A DNA stretch of 61,453 nucleotides from Chloroflexota bacterium (GCA_020629055.1 JAHDEB010000010.1:1-61453), one strand, 5' to 3'. Shown: positions 26,087 to 35,484, counted from the first letter of the stretch. Program-made: numbers and translations. Notes: generated by a model from the sequence alone, not told the origin.

Positions 26087-27007
26087 ATGATTTATACAGT
26101 GACTCTGAATCCCGCTATTGATCGGGAATATAGCGTGGCTAAAGTGGCCTTTAATTCGGTTCTGAGGGCCGGTAGCACCAGGAATGATCCAGGTGGGAAA
26201 GGGTTTAATGTGTCCCGTATGTTGGCGGTTTTAGATCAACCCAGTACCGCTTTAGCTTTTGCTGGTGGCAGTGCTGGGCGTTGGCTAGAAGGTCAGCTGA
26301 ATGATTTAGGGATTGCAACCGATTTTATCTGGGTGGATGGAGAAACACGCATCAACACGACGGTGGTTTCTGGAGAAGACGACGACTATCTAAAAGTTAA
26401 TGAAGCCGGGCCCAAAATTTCTTCAGATTCTGTGAGCACCTTGCTTAGCAAAATCGAATCTTTGGCACAACCGGGAGATTGGTGGGTTTTAGCGGGGAGT
26501 TTACCACCCGGTGTTCCATCAGACTTTTATGCCCAGATGACGAAAAGGTTGAAGCAATTGGGGGCTTCAGTTTTTCTCGACACCAGTGGAGAACCGCTTT
26601 CGGCCGGATTACATGCTAAGCCACATTGGATAAAGCCGAATGAGCACGAGGCGGCTGAGTTGACCGGTTTGACCGACCCTGGACAGGCTGCAGAATGGTT
26701 TGATAAACTCGGCATAAAAAATGTAGCGATATCTTTAGGCAGCAAAGGGGTTTTCTTCGTTGATGAAGACGATTCACATCGATTGCTATCGCCTAAAATC
26801 GTTGAGCAAAATCCTATTGGTGCCGGTGATGCATTTGTGGGTGGCACCGTTTATGGGCTGGTTAATTCCGAAACATCTATTGATGCGATTCGATGGGGAA
26901 TCGCCTGTGGTGCCATGGCTGCATCGCGACCTGGAACAGATTTTGGCACAAAGAAAGAAGTTAAAGAACTTCGTTCAAAGGTTGCATTGGAAAAAACTGA
27001 GGCCTAA
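26087..27007 (+). CDS. PfkB-family 1-phosphofructokinase/tagatose-6-phosphate kinase
   Basis: 306 residues starting directly at the end of the dehydrogenase gene. PGGKGFNVSRML is the PfkB N-terminal signature and NPIGAGDAFVGG holds the catalytic aspartate and anion hole. TVTLNPAIDREYSV is the typical FruK/LacC opening. The enzyme phosphorylates a ketose monophosphate to a bisphosphate that aldolase can split. FruK and LacC cannot be separated by eye, and the choice depends on whether the imported hexitol yields fructose-1-P or tagatose-6-P. Confidence 0.9.
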   Translation: MIYTVTLNPAIDREYSVAKVAFNSVLRAGSTRNDPGGKGFNVSRMLAVLDQPSTALAFAGGSAGRWLEGQLNDLGIATDFIWVDGETRINTTVVSGEDDDYLKVNEAGPKISSDSVSTLLSKIESLAQPGDWWVLAGSLPPGVPSDFYAQMTKRLKQLGASVFLDTSGEPLSAGLHAKPHWIKPNEHEAAELTGLTDPGQAAEWFDKLGIKNVAISLGSKGVFFVDEDDSHRLLSPKIVEQNPIGAGDAFVGGTVYGLVNSETSIDAIRWGIACGAMAASRPGTDFGTKKEVKELRSKVALEKTEA

Positions 27008-27050
27008 TCTTTTAAGTGGTTAACTTGACTTTTGTTCAAGAGGAGAATTG

Positions 27051-27437
27051 ATGAAGACTAAAAAATCTGATAAATCAGTAATGAAGGCAAACCTACAAAG
27101 ACACATCATCGTTGGTGCTGGGCTTGGTTTGTATTTCGGTATGTTCTTCCGTCCTGCTCGCGATCCCAATTTTCTGTTTGCCGCGGGGCTGGCTCTTCTC
27201 GTGACATTTGTCATGTTCCTAGTACGCTTGTTTCAGAAGAATCGCCCACCTGTAAAGTCGTTGCTTCGCGAGGCACCGCTTAATTTATTGCAGTATTTTT
27301 TGATCTTGGCCGCTCTTGAAGGAAGGCATTACGCCTACGATCTCGGGGGACGTGTTGCTACTTCTATTTTGATGACCTGCATGGGCGTCGTGACCGGTGC
27401 ATTAATTTATTGGAAAAGCCACGGTAAGAAGGCATAA
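27051..27437 (+). CDS. Small membrane protein of unknown function
   Basis: 128 residues from the ATG at 27051 behind AGGAGAA. A basic N-terminus is followed by about four hydrophobic stretches (HIIVGAGLGLYFGMFF, FAAGLALLVTFVMFLVRLF, NLLQYFLILAALEG, ILMTCMGVVTGALIYW). No family recognised. It lies 44 bases after the kinase and could belong to the PTS operon. Confidence 0.65.
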   Translation: MKTKKSDKSVMKANLQRHIIVGAGLGLYFGMFFRPARDPNFLFAAGLALLVTFVMFLVRLFQKNRPPVKSLLREAPLNLLQYFLILAALEGRHYAYDLGGRVATSILMTCMGVVTGALIYWKSHGKKA

Positions 27438-27588
27438 AAGAATCGCACAAAATCAGTCCTATTATGAATGTTGGACTAACGTCCTAATTCTTATTCACAA
27501 AAATCTTCTATACTGAAAATCGTTATTGTTTGTCTCTTCCCCCGGAGTTAAACAGATTTCCCAGCTTTTTTTATATAGGAGAATATTT

Positions 27589-28110
27589 GTGAACGGTCGC
27601 CAAAATGACAGCCTGTTTAAGGTTTCAATAATTATTGTAGTCTGCGCCTATTTTATGCTAGGCAATGCGATGTTTGGGTCGGGTATCAGCTGGACCCCAC
27701 AATTTAATATCAATACTTTTGCAAAAACCCAAGTTGAAAAAACTCGTTACGACTTGAGGTTAACTGCAATCGATGGTTCAACGCTTGAAAGCCATATTTA
27801 TTTTGCAGATGCAGGGGAGCTACTTTCGGACGAAGACATTTATGATGGCAGAAGCTTGGTGAACCGATTAGGGCACGCACTGTATCGAGATGACTTAGTC
27901 GTAGCTAATGAACTGCGTCGAGAAATTGAAGCAACCTATTTTGCTAACTTTCAATCGGCCGAATACGATGTCGTTTTTATCGATGTAAACCCTGTTGAAA
28001 AGTACAGTTTAGAATCATTTAAATCTGAGCGAATAATTTCTCAGTTTAGCCACCCGCTGGGTAATACAATCGCTTTTGATATCGAGTCAACCGCATCTGT
28101 TTCTGAATAG
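27589..28110 (+). CDS. Single-pass membrane protein of unknown function
   Basis: 173 residues from a GTG at 27589, 7 bases after AGGAG; upstream in-frame starts have no ribosome site. One membrane helix near the N-terminus (VSIIIVVCAYFMLGNAMFG) puts the remaining 130 residues outside the membrane. That part has alternating strands and helices (RYDLRLTAIDGSTLESHIYF) but no recognised motif. Confidence 0.6.
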   Translation: MNGRQNDSLFKVSIIIVVCAYFMLGNAMFGSGISWTPQFNINTFAKTQVEKTRYDLRLTAIDGSTLESHIYFADAGELLSDEDIYDGRSLVNRLGHALYRDDLVVANELRREIEATYFANFQSAEYDVVFIDVNPVEKYSLESFKSERIISQFSHPLGNTIAFDIESTASVSE

Positions 28111-28165
28111 AACCCTAAGGAACGGTGAATTTTAAAGAGTCGCTCTAGATCATGTTGATTTACGG

Positions 28166-28633
28166 TTATTCATAAAATTCACCGTTTTTACGGGCAGCCT
28201 TGCGGACGCCTTCAGCATTTTCTTTGATCTGAAAATCATCATCTGGATAAAAAACTTGGTCGTTCTCGCGACGCGAACCAACAACGATAAATGACGCTGT
28301 TTGATTCGTGTGATTCATCAGATGATGACCATTTTCAACTCCCGCTTTAAAACCTACACACATCCCTGCCTTCAACATCTGCTCACCTTCATCTGTAACC
28401 AAAGTCAACTCACCATCTAAAATAAAAACGAATTCGTCTGATTCTGTGTGCCAATGGCGCAAAGACGACAACGCTTTGGGTTGTAGAATTTCTAAATTTA
28501 CACCGAAGTGGGTCAAGTCAAAGTGATCTGATAGCCCGCGCCACTCAGCGACGCCCAATTTGCTTTTAAGTGGTTCTGGATAAGGGTTTTCAGAGTCTGA
28601 GGCGATGTCTAAATAGTGAATGGCCGGTTTCAT
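28166..28633 (-). CDS. Cupin-domain protein
   Basis: 155 residues from the ATG at 28633 behind AGGAG, chosen over a longer frame to 28768 that would overlap the next gene. SSLRHWHTESDEFVFILDGE is the first cupin motif with metal-binding histidines and glutamate. KAGMCVGFKAGVENGHHLMN is the second. It is probably a small metal-dependent enzyme or sugar/acid-binding regulator. It lies 13 bases after the D-aminoacylase gene and is likely co-transcribed with it. Confidence 0.85.
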   Translation of the reverse strand: MKPAIHYLDIASDSENPYPEPLKSKLGVAEWRGLSDHFDLTHFGVNLEILQPKALSSLRHWHTESDEFVFILDGELTLVTDEGEQMLKAGMCVGFKAGVENGHHLMNHTNQTASFIVVGSRRENDQVFYPDDDFQIKENAEGVRKAARKNGEFYE

Positions 28634-28646
28634 AAATGATCTCCTG

Positions 28647-30233
28647 CTAGGCTTTTTTGTAGCGTAATGAACGCCCTGGTAATTTTCGCTCTGCGATTGT
28701 TTGCTTATCAAGGTCAACCGGTTCACCATTAGAAATAATCGGTACCCCGTTGACGATAACATGCTCAACCCCCGTACTTAGCTGATCAGGCTGTTCTAAT
28801 GTGGCTCGATCCATGACGTTTTCTGTGTCGAAAACAACGATGTCTGCAAAATACCCCTCTTTGATTATGCCACGCTGTACCAGCCCGAATCGAGCGGCCG
28901 GTGCTCCCGTCATCTTCCAGACCGCTTCTTCTAGCTTAAATAGCTGCCAATCGCGCACACAGCGGCCGATTAGCCGAGTGCCAGAGCCAAAATGACGTGG
29001 ATGTACATTGCCTGCGGGCTGGTAAATGCCGTCAGACCCCATCAAATAGTTTGGATGCTGTAAGTATGTATCTAATTGCCGATCGTCTCCCATTCTGAAT
29101 ACGAGCAGGACGGCTAGATTCTCTTCTATCAGCAGGTTGATTAGCGCCGTTGGGATATCCCCACCAACTGAGTCGCAGTAATGTTGCAGCGACCGCCCTT
29201 GATAGTGTGCGTTCCCTTTGCTCGGTAACCAAGCGATATAGGTTTGCGCTAGGTCAATGCCAAGCAAGGCCGCTTGGACCTTCGATTCAATTCCGGGTTT
29301 TCTTAAGTGTACATAAACCCCCAGCGGCCCATCTTGCCAAACTTCAGGGGGCAATAATGAATTTAGCATGGTCGAGGATGCCATGTATGGGTAGACATCA
29401 AACGAAAAGTCTACCTCTTGAGTGGCGATATTATTCACATAGTCCATCACCGCATCTTGTTGCCCTTTGTCAGTTACCCCGCGTTTTAGGTGGGATATAT
29501 GGACCGGCACTCCTGCTCGTTTTCCGATTTCGACCGCTTCTTTTAAGCCACCCACGGTCCCTTTTTTATAGCGGATGTGGGTCACATATAGTCCGTTGTA
29601 AGGTCTGATCGCTTGGCAGGCTTCAACCAATTCATCTGTCGTAGACCAGCATTCAGCGATGTAGTCTAGCCCGGTTGATAGTCCCACGGCTCCGGCATCC
29701 ATCCCTTTTTCAATCTCTGAAACGATGTGATTCATTTGCACATCATCTGGCCCAGTACGGCCGAAACCGCACGCCAGCGTACGCACATTGGCGTATGGGA
29801 CATGGGGGATGACATTTTGAGACGTGCGGCCGTTAAATAGCTCCATATACTCTGCGACGCTTTCCCACCCTTCGTAATGCTCAAATTGGAGCCCGTTTAA
29901 GGCATGCATGTAATACAACCACTCACGCGCTGTTTGTTGACTTAGCGGGGCGTATGAGATTCCATCCGCCAACAGTGCTTCGGTGGTAAACCCTTGGCTT
30001 GTTTTCGAAATGAAATTAGGTTCTCGTAATAGCCAGCCATCTGAATGGGTATGCACGTCTATAAACCCTGGGCATACAATTTTCCCAAGCGCGTCGATTT
30101 CTTGCCGGCCGGTTGCATCATCTAGCAGCCCAACGTGCTCGATTTTATCCCCTACAATGCCGATGTCTGCTCGGATCCTGGCACTGTTGCTCCCATCAAT
30201 GACATCACCGTTTTTAATTATTAAGTCAAACAA
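28647..30233 (-). CDS. N-acyl-D-amino acid deacylase-family amidohydrolase
   Basis: 528 residues of the amidohydrolase superfamily. FDLIIKNGDVIDGS is the typical beta-sandwich start. GFIDVHTHSDGW carries the HxHxD metal motif, THIRYK and VHISHLKRG the later metal-binding histidines, and GSDGIY the catalytic aspartate. It hydrolyses N-acyl-D-amino acids or a related cyclic amide. It heads a unit with the cupin gene. Specific substrate unknown. Confidence 0.87.
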   Translation of the reverse strand: MFDLIIKNGDVIDGSNSARIRADIGIVGDKIEHVGLLDDATGRQEIDALGKIVCPGFIDVHTHSDGWLLREPNFISKTSQGFTTEALLADGISYAPLSQQTAREWLYYMHALNGLQFEHYEGWESVAEYMELFNGRTSQNVIPHVPYANVRTLACGFGRTGPDDVQMNHIVSEIEKGMDAGAVGLSTGLDYIAECWSTTDELVEACQAIRPYNGLYVTHIRYKKGTVGGLKEAVEIGKRAGVPVHISHLKRGVTDKGQQDAVMDYVNNIATQEVDFSFDVYPYMASSTMLNSLLPPEVWQDGPLGVYVHLRKPGIESKVQAALLGIDLAQTYIAWLPSKGNAHYQGRSLQHYCDSVGGDIPTALINLLIEENLAVLLVFRMGDDRQLDTYLQHPNYLMGSDGIYQPAGNVHPRHFGSGTRLIGRCVRDWQLFKLEEAVWKMTGAPAARFGLVQRGIIKEGYFADIVVFDTENVMDRATLEQPDQLSTGVEHVIVNGVPIISNGEPVDLDKQTIAERKLPGRSLRYKKA

Positions 30234-30416
30234 AGCGTTTTAAATCCTCTTTTTTGGCGGTATTTTAATCGAGCATTTATAACGCATCCTGACAATGTCG
30301 CAATCTATTTCGTCGATCAACAGGCAGCAAAACTCAAGATGTGTTTTTGCACCATAGGTAGGGGGTAGATTGATGAAATGTAATTGTGTAGCAGAGACAT
30401 GAGTGTCCCTGTTTTT

Positions 30417-30451
30417 AACCACGGCCTGTGGCCTTACTTCAGGCCGTGGTT
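30417..30451. repeat. Perfect inverted repeat between divergent/tandem minus-strand genes
   Basis: AACCACGGCCTG (30417-30428) and CAGGCCGTGGTT (30440-30451) form a 12-bp stem with 11-base loop, just downstream of the MttB-like gene. On the minus strand an A-run, not a T-run, follows, so it is not a standard terminator for that gene. Confidence 0.6.
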
Positions 30452-30492
30452 AAGAGCCGATGAGCTTTAGCTCGCTGAAAGAATCAAGAAGG

Positions 30493-32001
30493 CTATCGTT
30501 TTCTGCGTCGAGATTTTTTGCTTTTTTCCGGCTTTGGTTTCAGGGCAACCGGCACTTCAGGAAGTGCTTCTTGTGAAATGAAGCCTGACTGAATGATTTT
30601 ACGCATTTCAGCATCGATGAGAGGGTCCGTTTGTAGCGGTTCATAAGCTGCAAGGCGGCGATCAACCTCGGCCGTTGCCCTTTCGATGAGCGTTTTCTCT
30701 CCTTTTTCTTCCCAATTTTCACGATTTAGACGATCGATAACGGGGTCTGGTAGATAAAGGTGGCTGGGCCAATGCTCCAACGTGTGCTCGGAGGTAATCA
30801 AGTGATCTTCGCGCATCAACTCTTCGACAATGCCAAGGGTGGGTAAGTCACCGGCCGGGCTAATCTCACGGCAGAAATGTAGCGCTTGGCCGCAAAAATC
30901 GTTGTCGATAATCAGCTTTGGCAAACTGAATGTCAGCACAAAGTCGAGCATGCCTGGCCCTGATACAGAGTTAATGCCGGCCATTGCGGCTAGAAGGGCT
31001 GAACCGAATGTCTCAGCGCCCGCTTGTGCATCGATTTGCTTGGTGTCGCTCAGTGCCATATACCCTTGCGAGGGGATGCCCAAGTAGTCGGCCACGGCCG
31101 CATATGCGACGTCTAAATGAAGCGCTTCGATTGCGACCATCGGAGACGTGGCGGCCTTCATGTGAAATGCGGCCGGTGCTCCCCCAAATAGGATCGGGTG
31201 TCCTGGGCGAACGATTTGCGCCATCACCAATCCGGCTAAAACATCGACCGTGTGGAAAACGGTGGCACCAACCAAGGTGACTGGGGCGATAAGGCCCATC
31301 AGCGTAACAGGGACAATTTCTAATGGGATACCATTTTCTACGCAGTCCAATAGGTTTTGGCAGCTGTCTTCACTGTAGCGGAAATTGCCGGTGGCGGTGA
31401 TTGTGAAGATCGACATCGGCCGGTCGATAAGATCCTGTTTGCCATTTCTAAACAGACCCATCATCTCAGCCATACGTGGCACACCATCTTCCGTGAATGC
31501 GCCCGAAACAATCGGCTTTTTGCTATTTGTTAAGCTTAAATACAGTCGCCATACGTCTGAAACCTGAGCTTCGATATCATCATTGGTTGAAAATGCGGTG
31601 GCTAAATAAGAGATATGCTCCAATCCATCACACAAACGAATATATTCAACAAAATCTTTCGTATCAGCAAGGCGCACGCGATCGGTGCGATGATCGTGCA
31701 CCTTTAACCCGCTTGAGGCTGGCACGAAGTGAACGTTATCGCCTGAGAGGTCCGCATGAACGTCCCCATCCCGATTATAAAGCTTGAACCCTTTAGGACA
31801 GTCATCAATCGCTTTTTCGACAACGTCGGCCGGAAACATAATGCGTGTGCCGGTTGAGTCGGTCTTTAGCCCTGCGTCGATTAGCTTTTGCTTTAAGTGG
31901 GGGCCACGAACTTCGATCCCTATTTTTTCAAGAATCTGTTTTGATTCTGCCAAAATTTGTTCGATTAGGTCAGTTGAAAGTATGTTTAATGATGGTCGCA
32001 T
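30493..32001 (-). CDS. Trimethylamine methyltransferase-family (MttB-like) protein without pyrrolysine
   Basis: 502 residues. The TIM-barrel family text is present: [68 protein letters not shown]. The frame is continuous without an in-frame TAG, so it belongs to the non-pyrrolysine branch, known members of which demethylate glycine betaine, proline betaine, carnitine or butyrobetaine onto a corrinoid protein. No corrinoid protein or reductive activator is next to it. A basic tail ([15 protein letters not shown]) is unusual. The adjacent dehydratase, ProC-like and FolD-like genes fit a C1/quaternary-amine role, which is inference. Confidence 0.85.
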   Translation of the reverse strand: MRPSLNILSTDLIEQILAESKQILEKIGIEVRGPHLKQKLIDAGLKTDSTGTRIMFPADVVEKAIDDCPKGFKLYNRDGDVHADLSGDNVHFVPASSGLKVHDHRTDRVRLADTKDFVEYIRLCDGLEHISYLATAFSTNDDIEAQVSDVWRLYLSLTNSKKPIVSGAFTEDGVPRMAEMMGLFRNGKQDLIDRPMSIFTITATGNFRYSEDSCQNLLDCVENGIPLEIVPVTLMGLIAPVTLVGATVFHTVDVLAGLVMAQIVRPGHPILFGGAPAAFHMKAATSPMVAIEALHLDVAYAAVADYLGIPSQGYMALSDTKQIDAQAGAETFGSALLAAMAGINSVSGPGMLDFVLTFSLPKLIIDNDFCGQALHFCREISPAGDLPTLGIVEELMREDHLITSEHTLEHWPSHLYLPDPVIDRLNRENWEEKGEKTLIERATAEVDRRLAAYEPLQTDPLIDAEMRKIIQSGFISQEALPEVPVALKPKPEKSKKSRRRKR

Positions 32002-32078
32002 AGGGTGATTTTATCCGGTTTAGAGGTAAACAAAAAAAGGTTTGGCAAAACAATTACCAGAAAATGAATCTGCTCTGG

Positions 32079-33647
32079 TTAAGACCGGTCGCCTTGATCA
32101 GATAGCTTAAAAACGCGGGCAAAATACCCGTCTACTTTGGCCATGATTTCTAGTCGAGTCTCTTCATTTTCAATGCCAGCAAGGGCTTGCGCTAGTTTCT
32201 TCTTATAGTCAACTTGCATTTGACGCATAATCTGAATTCGCTGTGCTTGAGGTGATCCGGCCCCATGCATCGATTCTGTCAGGTATCCCACAGCATTTCG
32301 GCCGAGAGTCATATTTTCGATTAGCCGCAAGATCCGCACCCGATCTTCGGTGTTAACATCCGCCTTGCCTTTCAGATACTTCTCTAAAAGGGGGCCCACT
32401 TCATTGGAGCGATAGTCTTGCTCACTCGGCATCGTCACAACCATGCCACCGGCCAAGTCTTGGGCCAGCCGGCCGATCTCGTACGGCATTTTTGTCACAT
32501 GGTGTTTACAGACGTTGGCCAGCATATCATCGGGCAAAAAAGCTCCTGATTCTGTGGCAAACCCTTGGTACGATGCGGCGATCCCGGTTGCATAGATCGT
32601 TTCATTTTGATGGGTCATTTCAACCAATTTATCTCTAATATGTGAGGCTTTTGAGACCCCGTTGTAGTCTGCGATGGTGGCGGCCGCCCCGATTAAAACG
32701 TCTCCGACGCCAGATTTGCAGACATAACTACGGCGGTGATAGCTGGTGAAGCGTTCTACGAGCATCGCTGCAAAGTCATACTCACCATCCATAAAAATAT
32801 ATTGATTCGGGATAAAGACATCCTCAAAGATGACCATCGCTTCTTGCCCCCCATACCGAGCATTCCCAACATCGATCGAACCGCCTTCCATCGAGCGTGT
32901 ATCACAAGATTGTCGGCCGTAAATATATGTAATTCCTTTGGCTTCAACAGGCACAGCTCCAACGATGGCGAACTCTTTGTCTTCTGGCCCCAAGCGTAAG
33001 GTCGGCATCACCACCAGCCAGTGTGAATTCAGGCAACCGGTTTGATGTGCTTTCGCCCCGGTCACATAAACCCCATCGGCCGTTCGCTTGGTAACATGCA
33101 AATATAAATCGGGGTCAGCCTGCTGGTGGGGGGGTAACGATCGATCTCCCTTGACATCGGTCATCGCGCCACCAATGACATAACCATGTTTGTGCGTCAT
33201 GCCGACAAACGCTTTGAATTTTTGATGATAGTCAGTTTCGTGCGTCTGATCCATCTCATAAGTCACAGAGTACAGGGCGTTAAATGCGTCCATCCCAACG
33301 CATCGTTGAAAGCATGTGCCGGTTAGTTGCCCCAGTTTGCGCTGCATTTTGTTTTGCCGAACCAAATCTTCTGCATCGGTTGCGATGTGTAGAAAACGGT
33401 TAACACGTTCGCCTGTAAATGGAGAAATTGCGGACGCCAGCTCTGGCTCTCTCTGTGCTAGGTCAAAGGTTTGAGCCACTGCATTGATCGATGGACGTAT
33501 CATCGGGTGCTCAACAATGTCTTCTACTTTTTCCCCAAATAGATAGACGGTCAAATCTCGGCCGCGTAAGCTGTCGATGTATTGTTCTCCTGTTTGAATT
33601 GGAGAACTGCCGCTGATTGAACTCGTGTCTTTGTGCTGTTGTGACAT
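32079..33647 (-). CDS. 4-hydroxybutyryl-CoA dehydratase/vinylacetyl-CoA isomerase-like flavoprotein
   Basis: 522 residues of the 4-hydroxyphenylacetate 3-hydroxylase fold. The dehydratase branch is favoured by Cys112 and Cys116 (GTCFQRC), His304 and Cys310 (YHRRSYVC), the positions that hold a [4Fe-4S] cluster in the clostridial enzyme. By memory the His-Cys spacing is one residue shorter here. GAMTDVKGDRSLPPHQQADP, KGITYIYGRQSCDTRSMEGG and MTHQNETIYATGIA are strongly conserved family blocks. The enzyme interconverts 4-hydroxybutyryl-CoA and crotonyl-CoA in aminobutyrate fermentation or carbon fixation cycles. It sits 77 bases upstream of the MttB-like gene on the same strand. Confidence 0.87.
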   Translation of the reverse strand: MSQQHKDTSSISGSSPIQTGEQYIDSLRGRDLTVYLFGEKVEDIVEHPMIRPSINAVAQTFDLAQREPELASAISPFTGERVNRFLHIATDAEDLVRQNKMQRKLGQLTGTCFQRCVGMDAFNALYSVTYEMDQTHETDYHQKFKAFVGMTHKHGYVIGGAMTDVKGDRSLPPHQQADPDLYLHVTKRTADGVYVTGAKAHQTGCLNSHWLVVMPTLRLGPEDKEFAIVGAVPVEAKGITYIYGRQSCDTRSMEGGSIDVGNARYGGQEAMVIFEDVFIPNQYIFMDGEYDFAAMLVERFTSYHRRSYVCKSGVGDVLIGAAATIADYNGVSKASHIRDKLVEMTHQNETIYATGIAASYQGFATESGAFLPDDMLANVCKHHVTKMPYEIGRLAQDLAGGMVVTMPSEQDYRSNEVGPLLEKYLKGKADVNTEDRVRILRLIENMTLGRNAVGYLTESMHGAGSPQAQRIQIMRQMQVDYKKKLAQALAGIENEETRLEIMAKVDGYFARVFKLSDQGDRS

Positions 33648-33788
33648 AATGATTTCCCGAATATGAATACAAAACGTTGGTTTGTACGAATTATAAGGTG
33701 TAGGGCTTAATTGCCCACGTTAACTTATGTATTGGTGGATGGTTGGTTGCTTGATGCGCCGCTTCCTTAGCAGGAAATAGGATTTTAA

Positions 33789-34559
33789 ATGAAATTAGGA
33801 TTAATTGGGACGGGGATTATCGGAGAAGCATTTGTTCGGGGCCTAATCAATGTCGGCCGATTTGAAGGTGAGATTTGGGTGTCTAGACGATCAGATAGCC
33901 GTTCGTCCAGTCTATCGGCCGACTTCGCTCAAGTTTCAGTTGCTGATGAAAACCAAGAGATTCTAGATCGTTGTGACACATTGATTTTAGCCGTTCTACC
34001 AGAGCAGGTAGAATCAGTTTTACAGGATTTGCAACTTCGAGACGATCATCTGTTGCTTAGCATCGTGTCGAGCATCACGCTTAAGAGCCTGTCCCAGTGG
34101 GCCGCACCCTGTACCCAAATTTATCGGGCGATCCCTCTTCCTCCAATCGAATTTGGCGTAGGCCCAATACCCATTTGCCCCCCATGTCCACAACTCGATC
34201 CTATGTTAAGTTCTGTAGGCACCGTTGTTTCATTGACGGATGAAGATCAATTCTTATCGATCGCGGTCGGCAGTGCACTCATGGCGATGTTTTATGAAAT
34301 GGTGTCGAAAACCGCAATATTTATGCAAAAAGGTGGCTTGCCTCCGCATGAATCAGCATTGTATGCGACATCGATGTGGCATGCACTTGCAGGGAACACC
34401 ACCCGAGTTGACCATCAAGAGCTTCATCAGATGAGTAACGATTGCTTAACCCCTGGCGGGCTGAATGAGCAGGTTTTATTCGGTTTGAGGGATTCAAATT
34501 GGTACAGTTTGCTAGAAAAAGAGATGGACGGTATCAAAGAGCGGCTAAGTCGCTATTAG
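33789..34559 (+). CDS. Pyrroline-5-carboxylate reductase-like NAD(P)-binding protein
   Basis: 256 residues with SD AGGAAATAGGA. LGLIGTGIIGEAFVRGL is the dinucleotide-binding loop and CLTPGGLNEQ matches the C-terminal dimer helix of ProC. LPEQVESVL and RAIPLPPIEFGVGP follow the ProC fold, but the normal active-site text (MPNTP, TSPGGTT) is altered. It may reduce another imine or be a divergent ProC. It is transcribed divergently from the dehydratase and convergently with the FolD-like gene. Confidence 0.75.
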   Translation: MKLGLIGTGIIGEAFVRGLINVGRFEGEIWVSRRSDSRSSSLSADFAQVSVADENQEILDRCDTLILAVLPEQVESVLQDLQLRDDHLLLSIVSSITLKSLSQWAAPCTQIYRAIPLPPIEFGVGPIPICPPCPQLDPMLSSVGTVVSLTDEDQFLSIAVGSALMAMFYEMVSKTAIFMQKGGLPPHESALYATSMWHALAGNTTRVDHQELHQMSNDCLTPGGLNEQVLFGLRDSNWYSLLEKEMDGIKERLSRY

Positions 34560-34578
34560 CTCTTTCCCTATATCTTTT

Positions 34579-35484
34579 TTAGTCTCCACTGATCATTCGT
34601 TTTTCGTACACTTCTTTTTGAGCTTCGACAGCAGCAACGGTGTTCCGCATGAGTATCGATAGCGTAACAGGGCCGACGCCTCCGGGGACAGGGGTGATCC
34701 ACCCAGCAATTTCATGCACAGAATCAAAGTCGACATCTCCGACCGTTTTTTTCGTCATCTTCCCATCTTCATTTTCGACATCGATCTGGTTAATGCCGAT
34801 GTCGATGACAACTGCACCTGGTTTGATCATATTGCCTGTGATCAGCCCTGGCTTGCCGACAGCCACAAAGACTGCGTCCGCTCTGCGGGTATGAACGGCT
34901 AGGTTGCGGGTGCCATGATGACAAACGGTTACGGTTGCAAGTTCTCCCATCAGATGCAGGCCGAGAGGTTTTCCGACAATTTCAGAATGCCCCACAACGA
35001 CAACTTCTAGTCCACGCAAAGGCATGCCGGTAGCTTTGATGCACTCAACCGATGCGAGGGAGGTGCAGGGGCCAAGAACGTAGTCATCGTAAACAACTTT
35101 CCCGATATTTGTAGGATGCATTCCCTCGACGTCTTTCGCGGCCGTAATTGCGGTCTGAATAACCCCTAAGTCGATGTGCTCTGGCAATGGGCGCTGCAAA
35201 ATAATACCTGTGATGCGTGGATCAACGTTCATTGCACTAATTGCGGCTACCAACTCTTCGGTTGTGATCGTTTCAGGATACTGCCGTTCTTCAAAAATGA
35301 TGTTTAATTTTTCGGCCGTCTTCCGCTGGTTGCGGATGTAGAGTTTCGCGGCCGGATTATCACCTACTTCGATCGAGGCTAAGCTTGGAATCCAACCTTG
35401 CTCTCCAAGTGCTGCAACCCTAGCTTTAATCTCTTCGCGAATCGGTTTGGCGACATCTCTGCCTTTTAATAGTTTATGAGACAT
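34579..35484 (-). CDS. folD: FolD-family methylenetetrahydrofolate dehydrogenase with substituted catalytic residues
   Basis: 301 residues covering the whole FolD length. The usual lysine of the YVxxK motif is Gln53 (YIRNQ). The aspartate of KDVDG is Glu120 (KDVEG), PCTP is PCTS, and the GRS motif that contacts the NADP 2'-phosphate is GHS (His166). Tyr49 and Gln97 are kept. In the human enzyme, from memory, changing this lysine to glutamine removes cyclohydrolase but leaves dehydrogenase activity. This protein may therefore be a monofunctional, possibly NAD-dependent dehydrogenase. The neighbouring MttB-like gene suggests use in oxidising methyl groups. A second, standard FolD is likely elsewhere. 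Confidence 0.86.
   Translation of the reverse strand: MSHKLLKGRDVAKPIREEIKARVAALGEQGWIPSLASIEVGDNPAAKLYIRNQRKTAEKLNIIFEERQYPETITTEELVAAISAMNVDPRITGIILQRPLPEHIDLGVIQTAITAAKDVEGMHPTNIGKVVYDDYVLGPCTSLASVECIKATGMPLRGLEVVVVGHSEIVGKPLGLHLMGELATVTVCHHGTRNLAVHTRRADAVFVAVGKPGLITGNMIKPGAVVIDIGINQIDVENEDGKMTKKTVGDVDFDSVHEIAGWITPVPGGVGPVTLSILMRNTVAAVEAQKEVYEKRMISGD

Noticed and set aside
28121-28186. 14-bp perfect inverted match (AACGGTGAATTTTA) between the intergenic gap and the end of the cupin gene, as a convergent terminator
   Set aside because: The 38-base loop and use of coding sequence make it weak; it could be chance.
30493-32001. Pyrrolysine-containing MttB
   Set aside because: The frame runs through without an in-frame TAG.
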